This document shows positions 16,712-26,345 of a stretch of DNA of 64,000 bases, piece after piece (the first letter of the stretch is position 1; every line of letters starts with the position of its first letter). Source of the stretch: Vibrio fortis (GTDB taxonomy: Bacteria; Pseudomonadota; Gammaproteobacteria; Enterobacterales; Vibrionaceae); contig NZ_JFFR01000023.1 in assembly GCF_000695685.1 (NCBI RefSeq), positions 186,001 through 250,000 of the forward strand, in the 5' to 3' direction. A program made the translations under genes and the position numbers. A model generated the notes under the pieces. The model had not been told where the DNA came from and did no database searches. It saw only the letters and a list, made by a program, of their open reading frames with translations.

Positions 16712-18970
16712 TCACTCATCTTTTAGCATTTTTTTGATATTGTCCTCATTCTGATAAGAGGATTGTATTTTTATTAACCCTTGATTAATAGCGATTTTAC
16801 ACGCTTCTCTTATGTTACCAGTTGCAAGGCTCGCTGCTGGCGCATTGTCGATAGCCTTCAAATAGACCCATTGGCTGCTGCGCTCTTTGAGGCTCACTTC
16901 ACGCGCAATGTTGGTCGACATCAGCAGCACGTCGAGTAGCTCTTGGTCATTGATTGCGGTATAGGCGCGCGGCAAGAATGGGTAGTCAGCAATACCAACG
17001 CGAATGGTACGATTCATATTTCGCTCTGGTTCAAAGTCAGAGATCCAAGATTGAATCTTGCGGAACATCGCCTCTGGAGATGCATCTCGGTCTGAATTTG
17101 GCTCGATGTATAACAAATTCGCATCAGAGAAGTGATAGATACGTGACGGTCCATCAAGCTTGGTTTTCAGATATTCGCCAAACGCATCTTCGAGCTCAAG
17201 ACCTGCTTTATAACCATTTTGTGTATACATGTTGCGCAGGAATGGCAGGTCAATCATCACAAAGCGCAGGCGGTCATTTAGCGGCTCATGAATCAGTTCA
17301 CCAAGCTGCCACTGCTCGAAAGTCTGGCTGGTCTGTTCAAGCGAATTAGACAGCTTAGCGTTGAGCATTCTTAGGTTTGGCAGTTTAGAGCGTGAGTGAG
17401 TAAAGAGGTCGGTACTCAGGCGATCATTTTCTCTGACTTGGCTCTGAATGATGTAGCCACGGCGTAGCACAAAGAAAAACAAGATGATGCTGAACAGGAA
17501 TAGCGCAAAAGAGATCTTCTGGAACTTGCGGTGCTCCTCTTTGTACAGCTCTAGCTCTTCCGCTTGTCCGGCATAGTGCAGGGTACGCTCCGCAAACTCT
17601 TTTTGCTGGCGGAAGGCATCCTCACTGATTCGGTTGAGGTTCTGTTGCTCAAGTGAGATCAGAGAGGTGTATTGTTTGAGGTTCTCTAGCGCCTTTTGAG
17701 GCTGTTGTGCCTGCTCATAACCCAATGAAAGTAGGTGGTACGAGCGCTGTGACAGACGCATATTCTCAACTTGTCGTGAGATATCCAGTGCACGCTGAGC
17801 GTATTTGATCACTTGGTCGCTGTCTTGAAGGTGGTAAGCAAGTCCTGCTGAAAGCAAAGCCGCTCGCCCTTCTAGCTGAAGGTTGTCAGTGTACTCCAGC
17901 AGTTCCAGTGCTCGCGATAGGTATTGCTCTGCTAATGGGTAGTTATAAAGGCGCAGGTAGGTCGCTGATAGACTCAGACGGATATCAATGACTTGGTTAA
18001 TATCGCGGTCGGTACTCTCATGATCCAAAACGTTGAAGAAGTGGACTAGAGCAAGGTTGTACTTACCTTGGAAGTAGTACACATCACCCATCTTTTTCAG
18101 TACTTGAGCCAGAATAGGTGAGTTTTCGAAGTTGTCATAAAAGTCGGCTGCTTGTGAAAGGTGCTCAACCGCCTTATCCAAAACCTGTCTTTCAAAAAAG
18201 AGCTGTGCTAATAAGCGGTTCACCTTTGCTAAACGTGCACTCAGGTTTCCTTCAACCGATTTCCAATAACCGTAAAGTAACTCAGACAGCGCGTGGTTGT
18301 ACTCTTTGTGCGTCAGATAAAACTCACCCACTGCAATGTGGTAGTCGATGGTGACTTTCTCGGAGTAACGCTGATCTAGGAAGGCTTTAGCTCGTTGATA
18401 TAGGCTTTCAGCTTCATCAATTTGGTTCTCGTATGAAGCGATTTCAGCCTTAAGCATAATTAAGCGGTAGGTAATGCCTTCGGTCAAACGCAGGGTTTGG
18501 CTGATCGATTGGAGACTTGCTTCAATGCTAGTCAGTACTTCTTTGGCTTGTGCTGATTTACGGTTATTAAGCCACAACAAGCGCGTCTTTAAGATCTCAA
18601 GGTCAAGCTCTAAGTACTGAAGTTTGTAGGTTTTTGCTAGCTCGCTTGCGGTTTCGATATGCTGAATTGCAATGCGAGTATGCCCTAAGTTGAACTCTGC
18701 CTTAGCAAGGATCTTATAGGCATCAATACTGCTATTCGGGGTACGAATGGAAGAGTCCGTCTCTTCGCGAGAAATGGCGGATGGGCTTTTTTCGCTTTGA
18801 TCGGACAGGACACGAAGCGTTAGATAACTGTTGGCCATCTGTTTGGCTCGGCTTGGTTCTATCTCAACCAAGTTATTGGCTTCGTTAAGTAGAGCCGATG
18901 AGTATACCGAGGCGCTAACAGAAGCACTTAAGCTAACAAGCAGCAGGCCAATAAAAGTTAACCAACGCAT
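16712..18970 (-). CDS. Membrane-anchored TPR protein with degenerate GGDEF-like C-terminal domain
   Basis: This 752-aa protein has a Sec signal sequence (MRWLTFIGLLLVSLSASVSA), a periplasmic region of repeated tetratricopeptide-type helices (about 70-440, for example VLKKMGDVYYFQGKYNLALVHF and LLSLGYEQAQQPQKALENL), a membrane helix (ISFALFLFSIILFFFVLRR, about 485-505) and a cytoplasmic C-terminal domain. That domain starts HSRSKLPNLRMLNAKLSN, like DPLTGLPNRR of GGDEF domains, but the signature position reads SDANLLYI, so cyclase activity is unlikely. It may sense a periplasmic ligand and act through protein contact. It ends 118 bp before the active diguanylate cyclase gene on the same strand. 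Confidence 0.82.
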   Translation of the reverse strand: MRWLTFIGLLLVSLSASVSASVYSSALLNEANNLVEIEPSRAKQMANSYLTLRVLSDQSEKSPSAISREETDSSIRTPNSSIDAYKILAKAEFNLGHTRIAIQHIETASELAKTYKLQYLELDLEILKTRLLWLNNRKSAQAKEVLTSIEASLQSISQTLRLTEGITYRLIMLKAEIASYENQIDEAESLYQRAKAFLDQRYSEKVTIDYHIAVGEFYLTHKEYNHALSELLYGYWKSVEGNLSARLAKVNRLLAQLFFERQVLDKAVEHLSQAADFYDNFENSPILAQVLKKMGDVYYFQGKYNLALVHFFNVLDHESTDRDINQVIDIRLSLSATYLRLYNYPLAEQYLSRALELLEYTDNLQLEGRAALLSAGLAYHLQDSDQVIKYAQRALDISRQVENMRLSQRSYHLLSLGYEQAQQPQKALENLKQYTSLISLEQQNLNRISEDAFRQQKEFAERTLHYAGQAEELELYKEEHRKFQKISFALFLFSIILFFFVLRRGYIIQSQVRENDRLSTDLFTHSRSKLPNLRMLNAKLSNSLEQTSQTFEQWQLGELIHEPLNDRLRFVMIDLPFLRNMYTQNGYKAGLELEDAFGEYLKTKLDGPSRIYHFSDANLLYIEPNSDRDASPEAMFRKIQSWISDFEPERNMNRTIRVGIADYPFLPRAYTAINDQELLDVLLMSTNIAREVSLKERSSQWVYLKAIDNAPAASLATGNIREACKIAINQGLIKIQSSYQNEDNIKKMLKDE

Positions 18971-19042
18971 TTTATTTTCCTTTAAGTCGAACTGTAGATA
19001 TAGAGATGAAATACAGAGTTAGAGGCGAAATCTTCCAATGAT

Positions 19043-19888
19043 TTACTGACGAGCCATACGCATGTTGTGAGCAGGCTTATCCTGTTCTGTTGAGCGGTAT
19101 GGGTTGATGTCTAAGCCGCCGCGACGAGTATAACGAGCAAACACCGTCAGTTTTGTTGGTGCGCAGTACTTCATGATGTCTGTGAAGATGCGCTCCACAC
19201 ACTGCTCGTGGAACTCGTTGTGTTCGCGGAAAGAGACAAGATAACGTAGCAGTGCTTCGCGGTTGATTTTCGAACCTGTGTAGGCAATTTCCACGCTACC
19301 CCAGTCTGGCTGATTGGTGATCAGGCAGTTAGACTTTAAAAGGTGGCTATGAAGAGTCTCTTCAACGTGCTCTTGCTCAGCGGCACCTTCTAAGATTGAT
19401 GCCTCGAAGTCGTAACTGGTGATCTCAATATCCTGCTCATCAATGCAATCGCCTTGCATAGTAACAATCGGTTGATTGGTGTAATCAGTCACTTTGTTTA
19501 CGTTAACCAGTACAGTTTCACCTGCACATGCTGACAAGTCTTGAGTCAAGCGCTCAGTTACCGCTTCCCAATCAGAGAAACGTGTCTGGTTGTAGCTGTT
19601 TAGGTAAAGCTTGAAAGATTTTGATTCAATGAGATTCGGACTTGTTGCTGGAATGAAAACTTCACCCACAGCCACCTGAGGTAGACCTTTGTCATTCAGC
19701 CATGACAGTTCATACATAGTCCAGATATCGTGACCAATGAATGGCAGTTCGTCGCCTAAAGCGAGGTCATCACGGTTCAAGCTACGTGGAACAGGCTGCA
19801 GTAGGCTGACATCATATTGGTTAGCGTACTCAGTTTTTTGACCTAGGGTTAAACCCGCTAGCTCTTTAGCGTCAGAATATTTGCTCAT
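19043..19888 (-). CDS. queF: NADPH-dependent 7-cyano-7-deazaguanine reductase QueF (YqcD type)
   Basis: QueF reduces preQ0 to preQ1 in queuosine biosynthesis. At 281 aa it is the long, two-T-fold form found in gammaproteobacteria. The catalytic Cys lies in [19 protein letters not shown] and the conserved Glu/His segment is [16 protein letters not shown]. It is divergent from syd with 131 bp between. Confidence 0.97.
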   Translation of the reverse strand: MSKYSDAKELAGLTLGQKTEYANQYDVSLLQPVPRSLNRDDLALGDELPFIGHDIWTMYELSWLNDKGLPQVAVGEVFIPATSPNLIESKSFKLYLNSYNQTRFSDWEAVTERLTQDLSACAGETVLVNVNKVTDYTNQPIVTMQGDCIDEQDIEITSYDFEASILEGAAEQEHVEETLHSHLLKSNCLITNQPDWGSVEIAYTGSKINREALLRYLVSFREHNEFHEQCVERIFTDIMKYCAPTKLTVFARYTRRGGLDINPYRSTEQDKPAHNMRMARQ

Positions 19889-20019
19889 ACTTTCGTTTCA
19901 AATTCGATTAGAATGGGGGCGATTTTACTGAATCCCCATTACTGTGTCATTAGGTCATCGCTTAATCGACGTGGAAAGGTGCCCGATTCTAATTATTATT
20001 TTCGCTTTAGGAGATTTTC

Positions 20020-20565
20020 ATGACTCAACGTGCCCAAGACGCACTACTTTCATTCAGTCAGCAGTATGTCGATGCTTGGCAGCAGCAACATCAATCTTTA
20101 CCTCGTAGTGAAGAGCTAGCAGATCTGGTTTCTCCATGCGTTGAAGAAAAGTTGTCGGGTGCTGTGTTATGGAAAAACTATCCTCGCGAGCAACATGCAG
20201 ATTTTACCAACGTTGAAAATGGTATTGAATTGTCACTGCATGAAGATATTAAGACATTCTACGGCGCGCAGTACAGTGCAGATATGGATGCGACCTTTGA
20301 TGGCAACCCTTTGACATTACTACAAGTTTGGAGCGATGAAGATTTTGTTCGCCTTCAAGAAAACATTCTTGGGCACCTAGTGACTCAGCGCCGTTTAAAG
20401 CTTAAGCCGACGGTATTTATTGCCGCTACAGATGCCGATATGGACGTGATCTCTATCTGTAACCTGACAGGTAATGTCATTCTTGAGCGCCTAGGTACCA
20501 GCAACCGTGATGTACTGACAGAGACGCTGGCTGAATTTTTAGAGAAATTGGAACCGGCTGTTTAA
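20020..20565 (+). CDS. syd: SecY-interacting protein Syd
   Basis: Syd is a peripheral inner-membrane protein that binds SecY and may monitor assembly of the SecYEG translocon. The 181-aa length and the segments [22 protein letters not shown] and [12 protein letters not shown] fit the family. GGAGATTTTC precedes the ATG. The next gene begins 1 nt after its stop, so the two are cotranscribed. Confidence 0.95.
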   Translation: MTQRAQDALLSFSQQYVDAWQQQHQSLPRSEELADLVSPCVEEKLSGAVLWKNYPREQHADFTNVENGIELSLHEDIKTFYGAQYSADMDATFDGNPLTLLQVWSDEDFVRLQENILGHLVTQRRLKLKPTVFIAATDADMDVISICNLTGNVILERLGTSNRDVLTETLAEFLEKLEPAV

Positions 20566-20566
20566 G

Positions 20567-21343
20567 ATGTACGTTGTAGAACTTCAATTCGAGTGTTTTG
20601 ATAACACCACTATTAGCGCGGTCGATAAGGCAATCAATGGTCTGATGGATGCGCTGCGTTATAACGGGCAGGTATTAGGCCGTGAGTTCCCGATTGTGAT
20701 GGGCGAGGGTGAGTTCTTTGTCCGTGTTGTTTGCCCGGAACAAGATAGTCTACACCCAAGAAACCACTCAGATTTTGTAAAGGTTTGCTTTAACCGTTTA
20801 TCCGAAGCGAGCTTGCTAGCGCCGAAAATGCGCATGCTCGGCCGCGACCTAAACTCCGAAGAAGCAGCCGAAGATGAACAGCCAAGTTGGCAAGTGCTTT
20901 ACACCACTTATGTTCATACTTGCTCGCCGCTGCGTAGCGGTGAAACCTTGTTGCCAATCCCACTTTATCGCAATCCGCCGACCTCCAACGGTGACCATAA
21001 AGCGGTAGTGAAGTGGCAAACTGAGTGGCAGGCGTGTGACGAAATTCAGATGGCTGGTGGCTGTCGTGCTGAGCACGCGGCGCTGCATGAAATTTGCGAT
21101 GCTGACAGTGTGCTGTTCAAGCGTGGTTGGGATCTGCGAGGTCGTTTAGAGTACTTGTCAAAAGTGCCGACATATTACTATCAGTACAGAGTCGGCGGTA
21201 AGAGTCTTGCGGATGAGCAAGCTAGAAAGTGCCCGAAGTGTGGTGGTGAGTGGCTGTTGGATGAACCGCTTCACGATATATTCCATTTTAAATGTGATGA
21301 CTGTCGTATCGTTTCCAATATGTCATGGGATCATATCAAATAG
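20567..21343 (+). CDS. DUF2310 zinc-ribbon protein, possible nucleic-acid binding
   Basis: This 258-aa protein belongs to the DUF2310 family of zinc-ribbon-containing proteins. The C-terminal treble CPKCGGEW...HFKCDDC (about 222-247) is a clear four-Cys ribbon; the rest has no recognised catalytic motif. It lies directly behind syd and ends before a terminator. The nucleic-acid-binding suggestion comes only from the ribbon. Function unknown. Confidence 0.85.
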   Translation: MYVVELQFECFDNTTISAVDKAINGLMDALRYNGQVLGREFPIVMGEGEFFVRVVCPEQDSLHPRNHSDFVKVCFNRLSEASLLAPKMRMLGRDLNSEEAAEDEQPSWQVLYTTYVHTCSPLRSGETLLPIPLYRNPPTSNGDHKAVVKWQTEWQACDEIQMAGGCRAEHAALHEICDADSVLFKRGWDLRGRLEYLSKVPTYYYQYRVGGKSLADEQARKCPKCGGEWLLDEPLHDIFHFKCDDCRIVSNMSWDHIK

Positions 21344-21396
21344 CTCTTTAAGTTGATGTGTATGTAAGTAGTCACTATCAACTTGGTCTTTATTTT

Positions 21397-21432
21397 AAAA
21401 GCCCTTTCACTATGGTGTGAGGGCTTTTTCTT
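21397..21432 (+). terminator. Terminator after the syd operon
   Basis: The imperfect stem AAAAGCCCTTTCAC / GTGTGAGGGCTTTTT is followed by a T run about 55 nt after the zinc-ribbon gene. Confidence 0.75.
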
Positions 21433-21564
21433 TGCCCTGTTTTCTCTTTTCATATTAATATCTTAGTTGCATATCTCTGTTTTTATTTCCCGTCCCTTCG
21501 TTTCTTAAATCGACAAAAAATATTCATTCCAATAATCCAATCTGTATCAACTTTAGCCTTCATC

Positions 21565-21586
21565 AATAGTTATCTGGATCACAATA
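21565..21586 (+). promoter_or_regulatory. Candidate CRP site upstream of the LamB-like porin
   Basis: The core TCTGGATCACA closely matches the right part of the CRP consensus (TCTAGATCACA); the left half AGTTA matches TGTGA at three of five positions. It lies about 60 bp upstream of the TreR-type operators, a spacing compatible with activation. Confidence 0.45.
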
Positions 21587-21627
21587 ATCTATCTAATAAC
21601 TTCCTTTTTATAATCTTGCCAATATAA

Positions 21628-21657
21628 ATGGGATCGATCCCATGGGAATGTTCCCAT
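21628..21657 (+). promoter_or_regulatory. Tandem TreR-type operators in the porin promoter
   Basis: Two perfect 16-bp palindromes overlap by 2 bp: ATGGGATCGATCCCAT (21628-21643) and ATGGGAATGTTCCCAT (21642-21657). The second is identical to the operator at 27827-27842 before treB. The GGGA..TTCCC core is the LacI-family TreR motif (GGGAACGTTCCC in E. coli). Their centres are 14 bp apart and 52-67 bp upstream of the porin ATG. Confidence 0.8.
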
Positions 21658-21701
21658 TTATAAGATGATAAGTTCAATCATTGATACGAAAGGAATGGAT
21701 T

Positions 21702-22904
21702 ATGAAACTGTTACCAATTGCCGCTGCCCTTACTTCTGTTTTAGTTACTCCCACTTTACTGGCTGAGACGGCACCATTGGAATTTAATGGCTACATGCGT
21801 GGCGGTGTCGGAATGAGTGACAACGGCGGCTCAAATAGCAAATGGGAAGTGAATAAAGTAGGTCGTTTAGGCAACGAAAATGACCTATATGGCGAGTTTG
21901 GTTTTAAGAAAGAGCTGTTCAATGATGAAGAGTCGACTTTCCTAATTGATTCGATGTTGGCTTACTGGGAAGGCCAAGATGAGAACGCGAAAGATCGCAA
22001 TGTGGAAGTGGTACAGCTGAATATCCAAGCGACGGGTCTGTTCGACGACAAAGACATTACTATGTGGGCTGGTGAGCGTTACTACCAACGTCATGACGTG
22101 CACATCATCGATAACTATTACTGGGATGTGAGCGGTATTGGTGGTGGTGTTGAGCACATTAACTTAGGCCCAGGTAAACTCTCTCTGGCTCTCATTCAAG
22201 ACACAGTGACGGGCGACGTTGATGATGGGAAAGAGACGACAGCAATGATTGCCGATGTTCGCTACGCGGGTATCCCACTATGGAAAAATGCAGACTTAGA
22301 GCTAGGTGCTGACTTTAACTTTGGCAAAGAGAAGAAAGACCAATCGCTTGATGCTGATGATAGCGTGATGCTGACAGCAAGCCTAAACCAGAACTTACCG
22401 ACTGGATTTAACAAAACCATCTTGCAAGTTGCAAACTCTGGTTATGCTGAGCAGATGACGACCTTCGGTACAGGCAGTAACTTGGTGCGTGATGAAAACA
22501 ACAACAACGCTGAAGGCTTCCGCTTGATCAACTGGGGCGTAGTTTCAATTGGCGATAACATCGAATTTGGTCACACGGTTCGCTATGCGTATGCGACGGA
22601 TGTAGGTGCGAATAACACCAAAGATGAGTCGTTCAGTGCCGTTATTCGACCACTATATAAGTGGGATGAGAAAATGCGTACTGTGCTAGAGCTGGGTGGC
22701 TTCGTTGAGAAAATTAATAACCAAGATGGTGCCGGCGGTAAATTTACAGTGGCACAGGCTTGGGTTCCTAAAACGGGTTTCTGGGCGCGTCCTGAGTTCC
22801 GTATCTTCGCAACCTACATCCATGATGCAGAGAATGACGATGCATTCGGTACTGGCGAGAACAGTGAAGTGAGTCTTGGTATGCAGGTAGAAGCTTGGTG
22901 GTAA
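21702..22904 (+). CDS. LamB/maltoporin-family outer membrane channel, probably for trehalose
   Basis: This 400-aa protein has a signal peptide (MKLLPIAAALTSVLVTPTLLA) and a LamB-type beta barrel: the mature N terminus APLEFNGYMRGGVGMSDNGG, the ERYYQRHDVHIIDNYYWDVSG region diagnostic of maltoporins, and an aromatic C terminus VSLGMQVEAWW for Bam recognition. I start at the ATG at 21702, which has GAAAGGA 7 nt upstream. Its promoter carries TreR-type operators and a candidate CRP site, so the inferred role is outer-membrane uptake of trehalose or related glucosides rather than maltose. The mal genes are not nearby. Confidence 0.88.
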   Translation: MKLLPIAAALTSVLVTPTLLAETAPLEFNGYMRGGVGMSDNGGSNSKWEVNKVGRLGNENDLYGEFGFKKELFNDEESTFLIDSMLAYWEGQDENAKDRNVEVVQLNIQATGLFDDKDITMWAGERYYQRHDVHIIDNYYWDVSGIGGGVEHINLGPGKLSLALIQDTVTGDVDDGKETTAMIADVRYAGIPLWKNADLELGADFNFGKEKKDQSLDADDSVMLTASLNQNLPTGFNKTILQVANSGYAEQMTTFGTGSNLVRDENNNNAEGFRLINWGVVSIGDNIEFGHTVRYAYATDVGANNTKDESFSAVIRPLYKWDEKMRTVLELGGFVEKINNQDGAGGKFTVAQAWVPKTGFWARPEFRIFATYIHDAENDDAFGTGENSEVSLGMQVEAWW

Positions 22905-22944
22905 TTCACACCATATAGCTACTCGTAAAATATCGGGCAAAGAA

Positions 22945-22969
22945 AAGGGCTGACATGATGTCAGCCCTT
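22945..22969 (-). terminator. Shared terminator between the porin gene and metQ
   Basis: An 11-bp perfect stem AAGGGCTGACA / TGTCAGCCCTT with a 3-nt loop lies between convergent genes. The T-rich tail is better on the minus strand (metNIQ), and it may also stop porin transcripts. Confidence 0.85.
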
Positions 22970-22997
22970 CATTATTGAAGTTAGTGAAAAGCGTGGA

Positions 22998-23807
22998 TTA
23001 CCAGCCTTTTACTACGCCACCTTGGAAGATGTCAGACGCTGCGTTGTACACTTCTTCAGTTTGGTAAGCTTTCACGAAGTTTTGTACGTTTTCTGCGTTT
23101 AGGTTCTCTTCACGTGAAACGATTAGGTTTACGTATGGAGATTCTTTGTCTTCAACGAAAACGCCATCTTTTTGTGGAGTTAGGTTGATAGAGCTTGCGT
23201 AAGTTGTGTTGATGATAGATAGCGCTACGTCATCCAGTGAACGTGGAAGTTGTGCTGCGTCTAGTTCAACGATAGTTAGGTTCTTTGGGTTACCTACGAT
23301 GTCACGAACAGTTGCTAGAAGGCCAACACCATCACGTAGTTCTAGTAGACCTTGTTGCTCAAGAAGCAGTAGAGAGCGACCTAGGTTTGTTGGATCGTTT
23401 GGTACTGCGATACGTGCACCGTCTTCAATTTGGTCAACAGAAGTTACTTGCTTAGAGTAACCCGCGATTGGGTAAACAAATGTGTTGCCCGCAATAGTTA
23501 GCTTGTAGCCACGGTCAGCAACTTGCTGATCTAGGTATGGCTTGTGCTGGAAAGCGTTGATGTCGATTGAACCATCATCCAGTGCTGCGTTTGGTGTTAC
23601 GTAGTCTGTGAACGTTACTAGCTCAACGTCTAGACCAAATTTCTCTTTTGCAACTTTAGCTGCTACTTCTGCTACTTGAGCTTCTGCACCTGCCATAACG
23701 CCGACTTTAACTTTTGATGTGTCGATCTCTTTCTCGCCACAACCAGTTAGTACTAGTGCTGATGCCGCTGCTGCGATAGCAAGTAAACTTTTTAGGCTGA
23801 ATTTCAT
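22998..23807 (-). CDS. metQ: D-methionine-binding lipoprotein MetQ
   Basis: MetQ is the substrate-binding lipoprotein of the MetNIQ methionine ABC importer. The 269-aa protein has a lipobox ALVLTGC (Cys 23), then the NlpA-type fold beginning KVKVGVMAGAEAQVAEVAAK, with the conserved NAFQHKPYLDQ and PNDPTNLGRSLLLLE segments that line the ligand pocket. It is the last gene of metN-metI-metQ, which is MetJ-controlled according to the operator before metN. Confidence 0.97.
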   Translation of the reverse strand: MKFSLKSLLAIAAAASALVLTGCGEKEIDTSKVKVGVMAGAEAQVAEVAAKVAKEKFGLDVELVTFTDYVTPNAALDDGSIDINAFQHKPYLDQQVADRGYKLTIAGNTFVYPIAGYSKQVTSVDQIEDGARIAVPNDPTNLGRSLLLLEQQGLLELRDGVGLLATVRDIVGNPKNLTIVELDAAQLPRSLDDVALSIINTTYASSINLTPQKDGVFVEDKESPYVNLIVSREENLNAENVQNFVKAYQTEEVYNAASDIFQGGVVKGW

Positions 23808-23832
23808 AATAATCTCCTTTTAATACATCTTT

Positions 23833-24510
23833 TTATCTGTGATCAACACGGCGAACAATCGAGTCACCAATGGATTGAATGATTTGAACTAGAACAATCA
23901 GCATCACAACCGTGACAGCCATAATCGTTACATCATAGCGGTGGAAACCATAGCGAATCGCTACGTCACCGAGACCACCACCGCCCACGGTACCTGCCAT
24001 TGCAGAGTAGCTTACTAGGGTCACTAGTGTGATGGTTACTGAATTGATAATAGTGGGTAACGCCTCTGGTAGCAGAACTTTTGTGATGATCTGCGTTGGC
24101 GTTGCGCCCATAGATTGTGCTGCTTCAACAAGCCCAGTTGGGACTTCCAGTAGCGCACCTTCAATAAGACGAGCCACAAACGGGATTGCGCCAATAGTTA
24201 GAGGAACAATCGCTGCTGTTGTACCGATAAAGGTACCGATCAGTAGCTTAGTTAATGGGATGATAGCGACCATCAATACTAGGAAAGGGACAGAACGGCC
24301 CACGTTCACTATCGCGCCAAGAATTTTGTTTAGCTTGGTGTTTTCTAGCAAGCCACCTTTTTTAGTGGTGTGCAGAATAACGCCAAGTGGAATACCCACA
24401 GCAAAGCCCACGATGCCAGCAACGGCTACCATGTATAGCGTTTCCCAAGTTGCGCCAAGTAGTAGGTTTCCGTTTAGGCTTAACCAATCTGTGATCTCAT
24501 TAAAGGACAT
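23833..24510 (-). CDS. metI: Methionine ABC transporter permease MetI
   Basis: MetI is the membrane subunit of the methionine importer. The 225-aa protein has five predicted hydrophobic helices and the coupling-loop signature [24 protein letters not shown] (EAA motif). The start at 24510 ([10 protein letters not shown]) overlaps metN by 11 nt; an in-frame ATG at 24516 adds two residues. The overlap implies coupled translation. Confidence 0.96.
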   Translation of the reverse strand: MSFNEITDWLSLNGNLLLGATWETLYMVAVAGIVGFAVGIPLGVILHTTKKGGLLENTKLNKILGAIVNVGRSVPFLVLMVAIIPLTKLLIGTFIGTTAAIVPLTIGAIPFVARLIEGALLEVPTGLVEAAQSMGATPTQIITKVLLPEALPTIINSVTITLVTLVSYSAMAGTVGGGGLGDVAIRYGFHRYDVTIMAVTVVMLIVLVQIIQSIGDSIVRRVDHR

Positions 24511-25534
24511 AGCCAAGTACCTCTACTTTTACATTGTGTTCACGTAGGAATTCGATTGCTGCGTTGTCGTCTGCTTCTGTGCCGAAAAGCTCTGCGACCA
24601 TCATGCCGAACTTCACGCCACCGGCGTAATCGAGGTCAGAGCTTAAGATACTAACGTCGATGTTGAACTTACGAGCGATTTGAGTCATCAGCGGTGCATC
24701 AACGGTTGCACCAGTAAACTCAAGACGAACCAGAGGGTAGCTACCTTCAACGCGTGTTTTTTGCAGTCTCGCCTCGTAATCTTCTGGAATAGAAAGATCG
24801 AGTGTTGAGCGAATAAATTGATGCGCCAACTCTGTTTTAGGGTGCGCAAAGATGTCGCCAACGGTGCCTTTTTCTACCAATTCACCACCGCCGATGATTG
24901 CGACTTCATGACAGATGCTCTTTACTACGTCCATCTCGTGCGTAATCAATAGCATTGTGATGTTTAGCTTGCGGTTGATCTCTTTAAGTAGCTCAAGGAT
25001 AGATTGAGTCGTTGCCGGGTCGAGTGCGCTTGTCGCTTCATCACACAGTAGCACTTTAGGGTCAGACGCCAATGCACGAGCAATAGCAACACGCTGCTTT
25101 TGACCACCACTTAGGTTTGATGGGTAGCTGTCGCGCTTGTCTGCAAGGCCAACCAGTTCAAGCAGTTGGCTTACTTTCTCTTCGATGATTGCCTTGTCTG
25201 TACCAGCAAGTTCTAGTGGTAGTGCAACATTATTGAACACGGTACGAGAAGAAAGCAGGTTAAAGTGTTGGAAAATCATACCGATATTGCGTCGTGCTTC
25301 ACTTAGCTCTGATTTGCTTAGCTTTGTGAGGTCTACGCCATCAACAATCACTTCACCTGAGGTTGGTGCTTCTAGCATGTTTACGCAGCGGATCAGTGTA
25401 CTTTTACCTGCACCTGATGAGCCGATAACGCCAAAGATCTGACCTTGAGGAATGTGAAGGTTAATGTCTATTAAGGCATTGATTTCTTTAGTGCCTTGAT
25501 AGAAAACCTTGTTGACTTGATTCACTTTAATCAT
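24500..25534 (-). CDS. metN: Methionine ABC transporter ATP-binding protein MetN
   Basis: MetN is the ATPase of the methionine importer. The 344-aa protein has Walker [12 protein letters not shown], the Q-loop region [14 protein letters not shown], signature [15 protein letters not shown], Walker [12 protein letters not shown] and the switch His in [10 protein letters not shown]. The C-terminal NIL (ACT-like) domain (about 255-344) mediates transinhibition by methionine. It is the first gene of metNIQ and is preceded by a strong MetJ operator. Confidence 0.98.
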   Translation of the reverse strand: MIKVNQVNKVFYQGTKEINALIDINLHIPQGQIFGVIGSSGAGKSTLIRCVNMLEAPTSGEVIVDGVDLTKLSKSELSEARRNIGMIFQHFNLLSSRTVFNNVALPLELAGTDKAIIEEKVSQLLELVGLADKRDSYPSNLSGGQKQRVAIARALASDPKVLLCDEATSALDPATTQSILELLKEINRKLNITMLLITHEMDVVKSICHEVAIIGGGELVEKGTVGDIFAHPKTELAHQFIRSTLDLSIPEDYEARLQKTRVEGSYPLVRLEFTGATVDAPLMTQIARKFNIDVSILSSDLDYAGGVKFGMMVAELFGTEADDNAAIEFLREHNVKVEVLGYVL

Positions 25535-25623
25535 AAATAAACCTGTAACGGTGAACAGAATAATATGTTGATAGTTCGTTCGATTTACAGACGATGCTAT
25601 GGCGTAACATGATCTAAGTCAAT

Positions 25624-25663
25624 AGATATTTTTACGTCTAGACGTCTAAACGTAAAAATATCT
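25624..25663 (-). promoter_or_regulatory. MetJ operator: five tandem met boxes forming a 40-bp palindrome
   Basis: Consecutive 8-mers AGATATTT, TTACGTCT, AGACGTCT, AAACGTAA and AAATATCT match the MetJ box AGACGTCT to varying degrees; the central one is exact. Together they form a 40-bp inverted repeat with 19 of 20 pairs complementary (centre 25643/25644). It lies about 90 bp upstream of metN and 87 bp before gmhB. Confidence 0.88.
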
Positions 25664-25750
25664 ATATCGAGCTCTGTAATTAGCAGGTGATGAAGCTACT
25701 AAAGCGTGCAATAATTAGTGATTAATAGAGAGTTGATTGAGAACCAAATT

Positions 25751-26302
25751 TTGTCAAAACCGGCTGTATTTTTAGATCGTGATGGCGTAATTAACGTAGA
25801 CCACGGTTACGTGCATGATGAGCATGATTTCGAGTATATCGACGGCGTCTTTGAAGCGGCAAAAGCCTTCAAGGACATGGGATATCTTTTAGTATTGGTG
25901 ACAAACCAATCAGGTATTGCTCGCGGTATGTTTAGCGAAGACCGCTTTCTATCGTTAACTCAATGGATGGACTGGAACTTCGTAGATAACGGCGTAGAGC
26001 TGGATGGCATTTACTACTGTCCACATCATGCAGAGCACGGTATTGGCGAATATAAGCAAGACTGCGATTGTCGTAAGCCAAAGCCTGGAATGTTCATTTC
26101 TGCGCGCGATTTCTTGAAGATCGACATGGCGAAGTCAGTGATGATTGGCGACAAAGCGGAAGATATGATGGCAGCAGAAGCTGCGGGCGTTGGCACTAAA
26201 GTGCTTGTTAGAACAGGTAAACCAGTAACTGAAAAAGGTGAAGCCTTAGCAAGCGTGGTCCTAGATAGCATTGCAGATGTGCCAGCTTACTTGAAGCGTT
26301 AA
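25751..26302 (+). CDS. gmhB: D-glycero-beta-D-manno-heptose 1,7-bisphosphate 7-phosphatase
   Basis: GmhB dephosphorylates heptose bisphosphate during ADP-heptose synthesis for lipopolysaccharide inner core. It is a HAD phosphatase: motif [18 protein letters not shown], motif II VTNQSG, a zinc loop CPHHAEH...CDC, and late motif [17 protein letters not shown] start at TTG 25751 (183 aa), where homology to E. coli GmhB begins; an in-frame GTG at 25718 would add 11 residues. It is divergent from metN, as in E. coli. Confidence 0.93.
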   Translation: MSKPAVFLDRDGVINVDHGYVHDEHDFEYIDGVFEAAKAFKDMGYLLVLVTNQSGIARGMFSEDRFLSLTQWMDWNFVDNGVELDGIYYCPHHAEHGIGEYKQDCDCRKPKPGMFISARDFLKIDMAKSVMIGDKAEDMMAAEAAGVGTKVLVRTGKPVTEKGEALASVVLDSIADVPAYLKR

Positions 26303-26345
26303 TTCAACAACAGTAATTGGGTTGTTGTAATCGAAAGGGGTGTTT

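Noticed and set aside
24029..24547. 172-codon open frame antisense to metI
   Set aside because: It is the complement of a conserved permease gene; composition is Ser/Thr/Pro-rich as expected of an antisense frame.
25718..25750. GTG start giving a longer GmhB
   Set aside because: The extra 11 residues have no counterpart in known GmhB, while the TTG at 25751 begins the conserved sequence; the choice is not certain.
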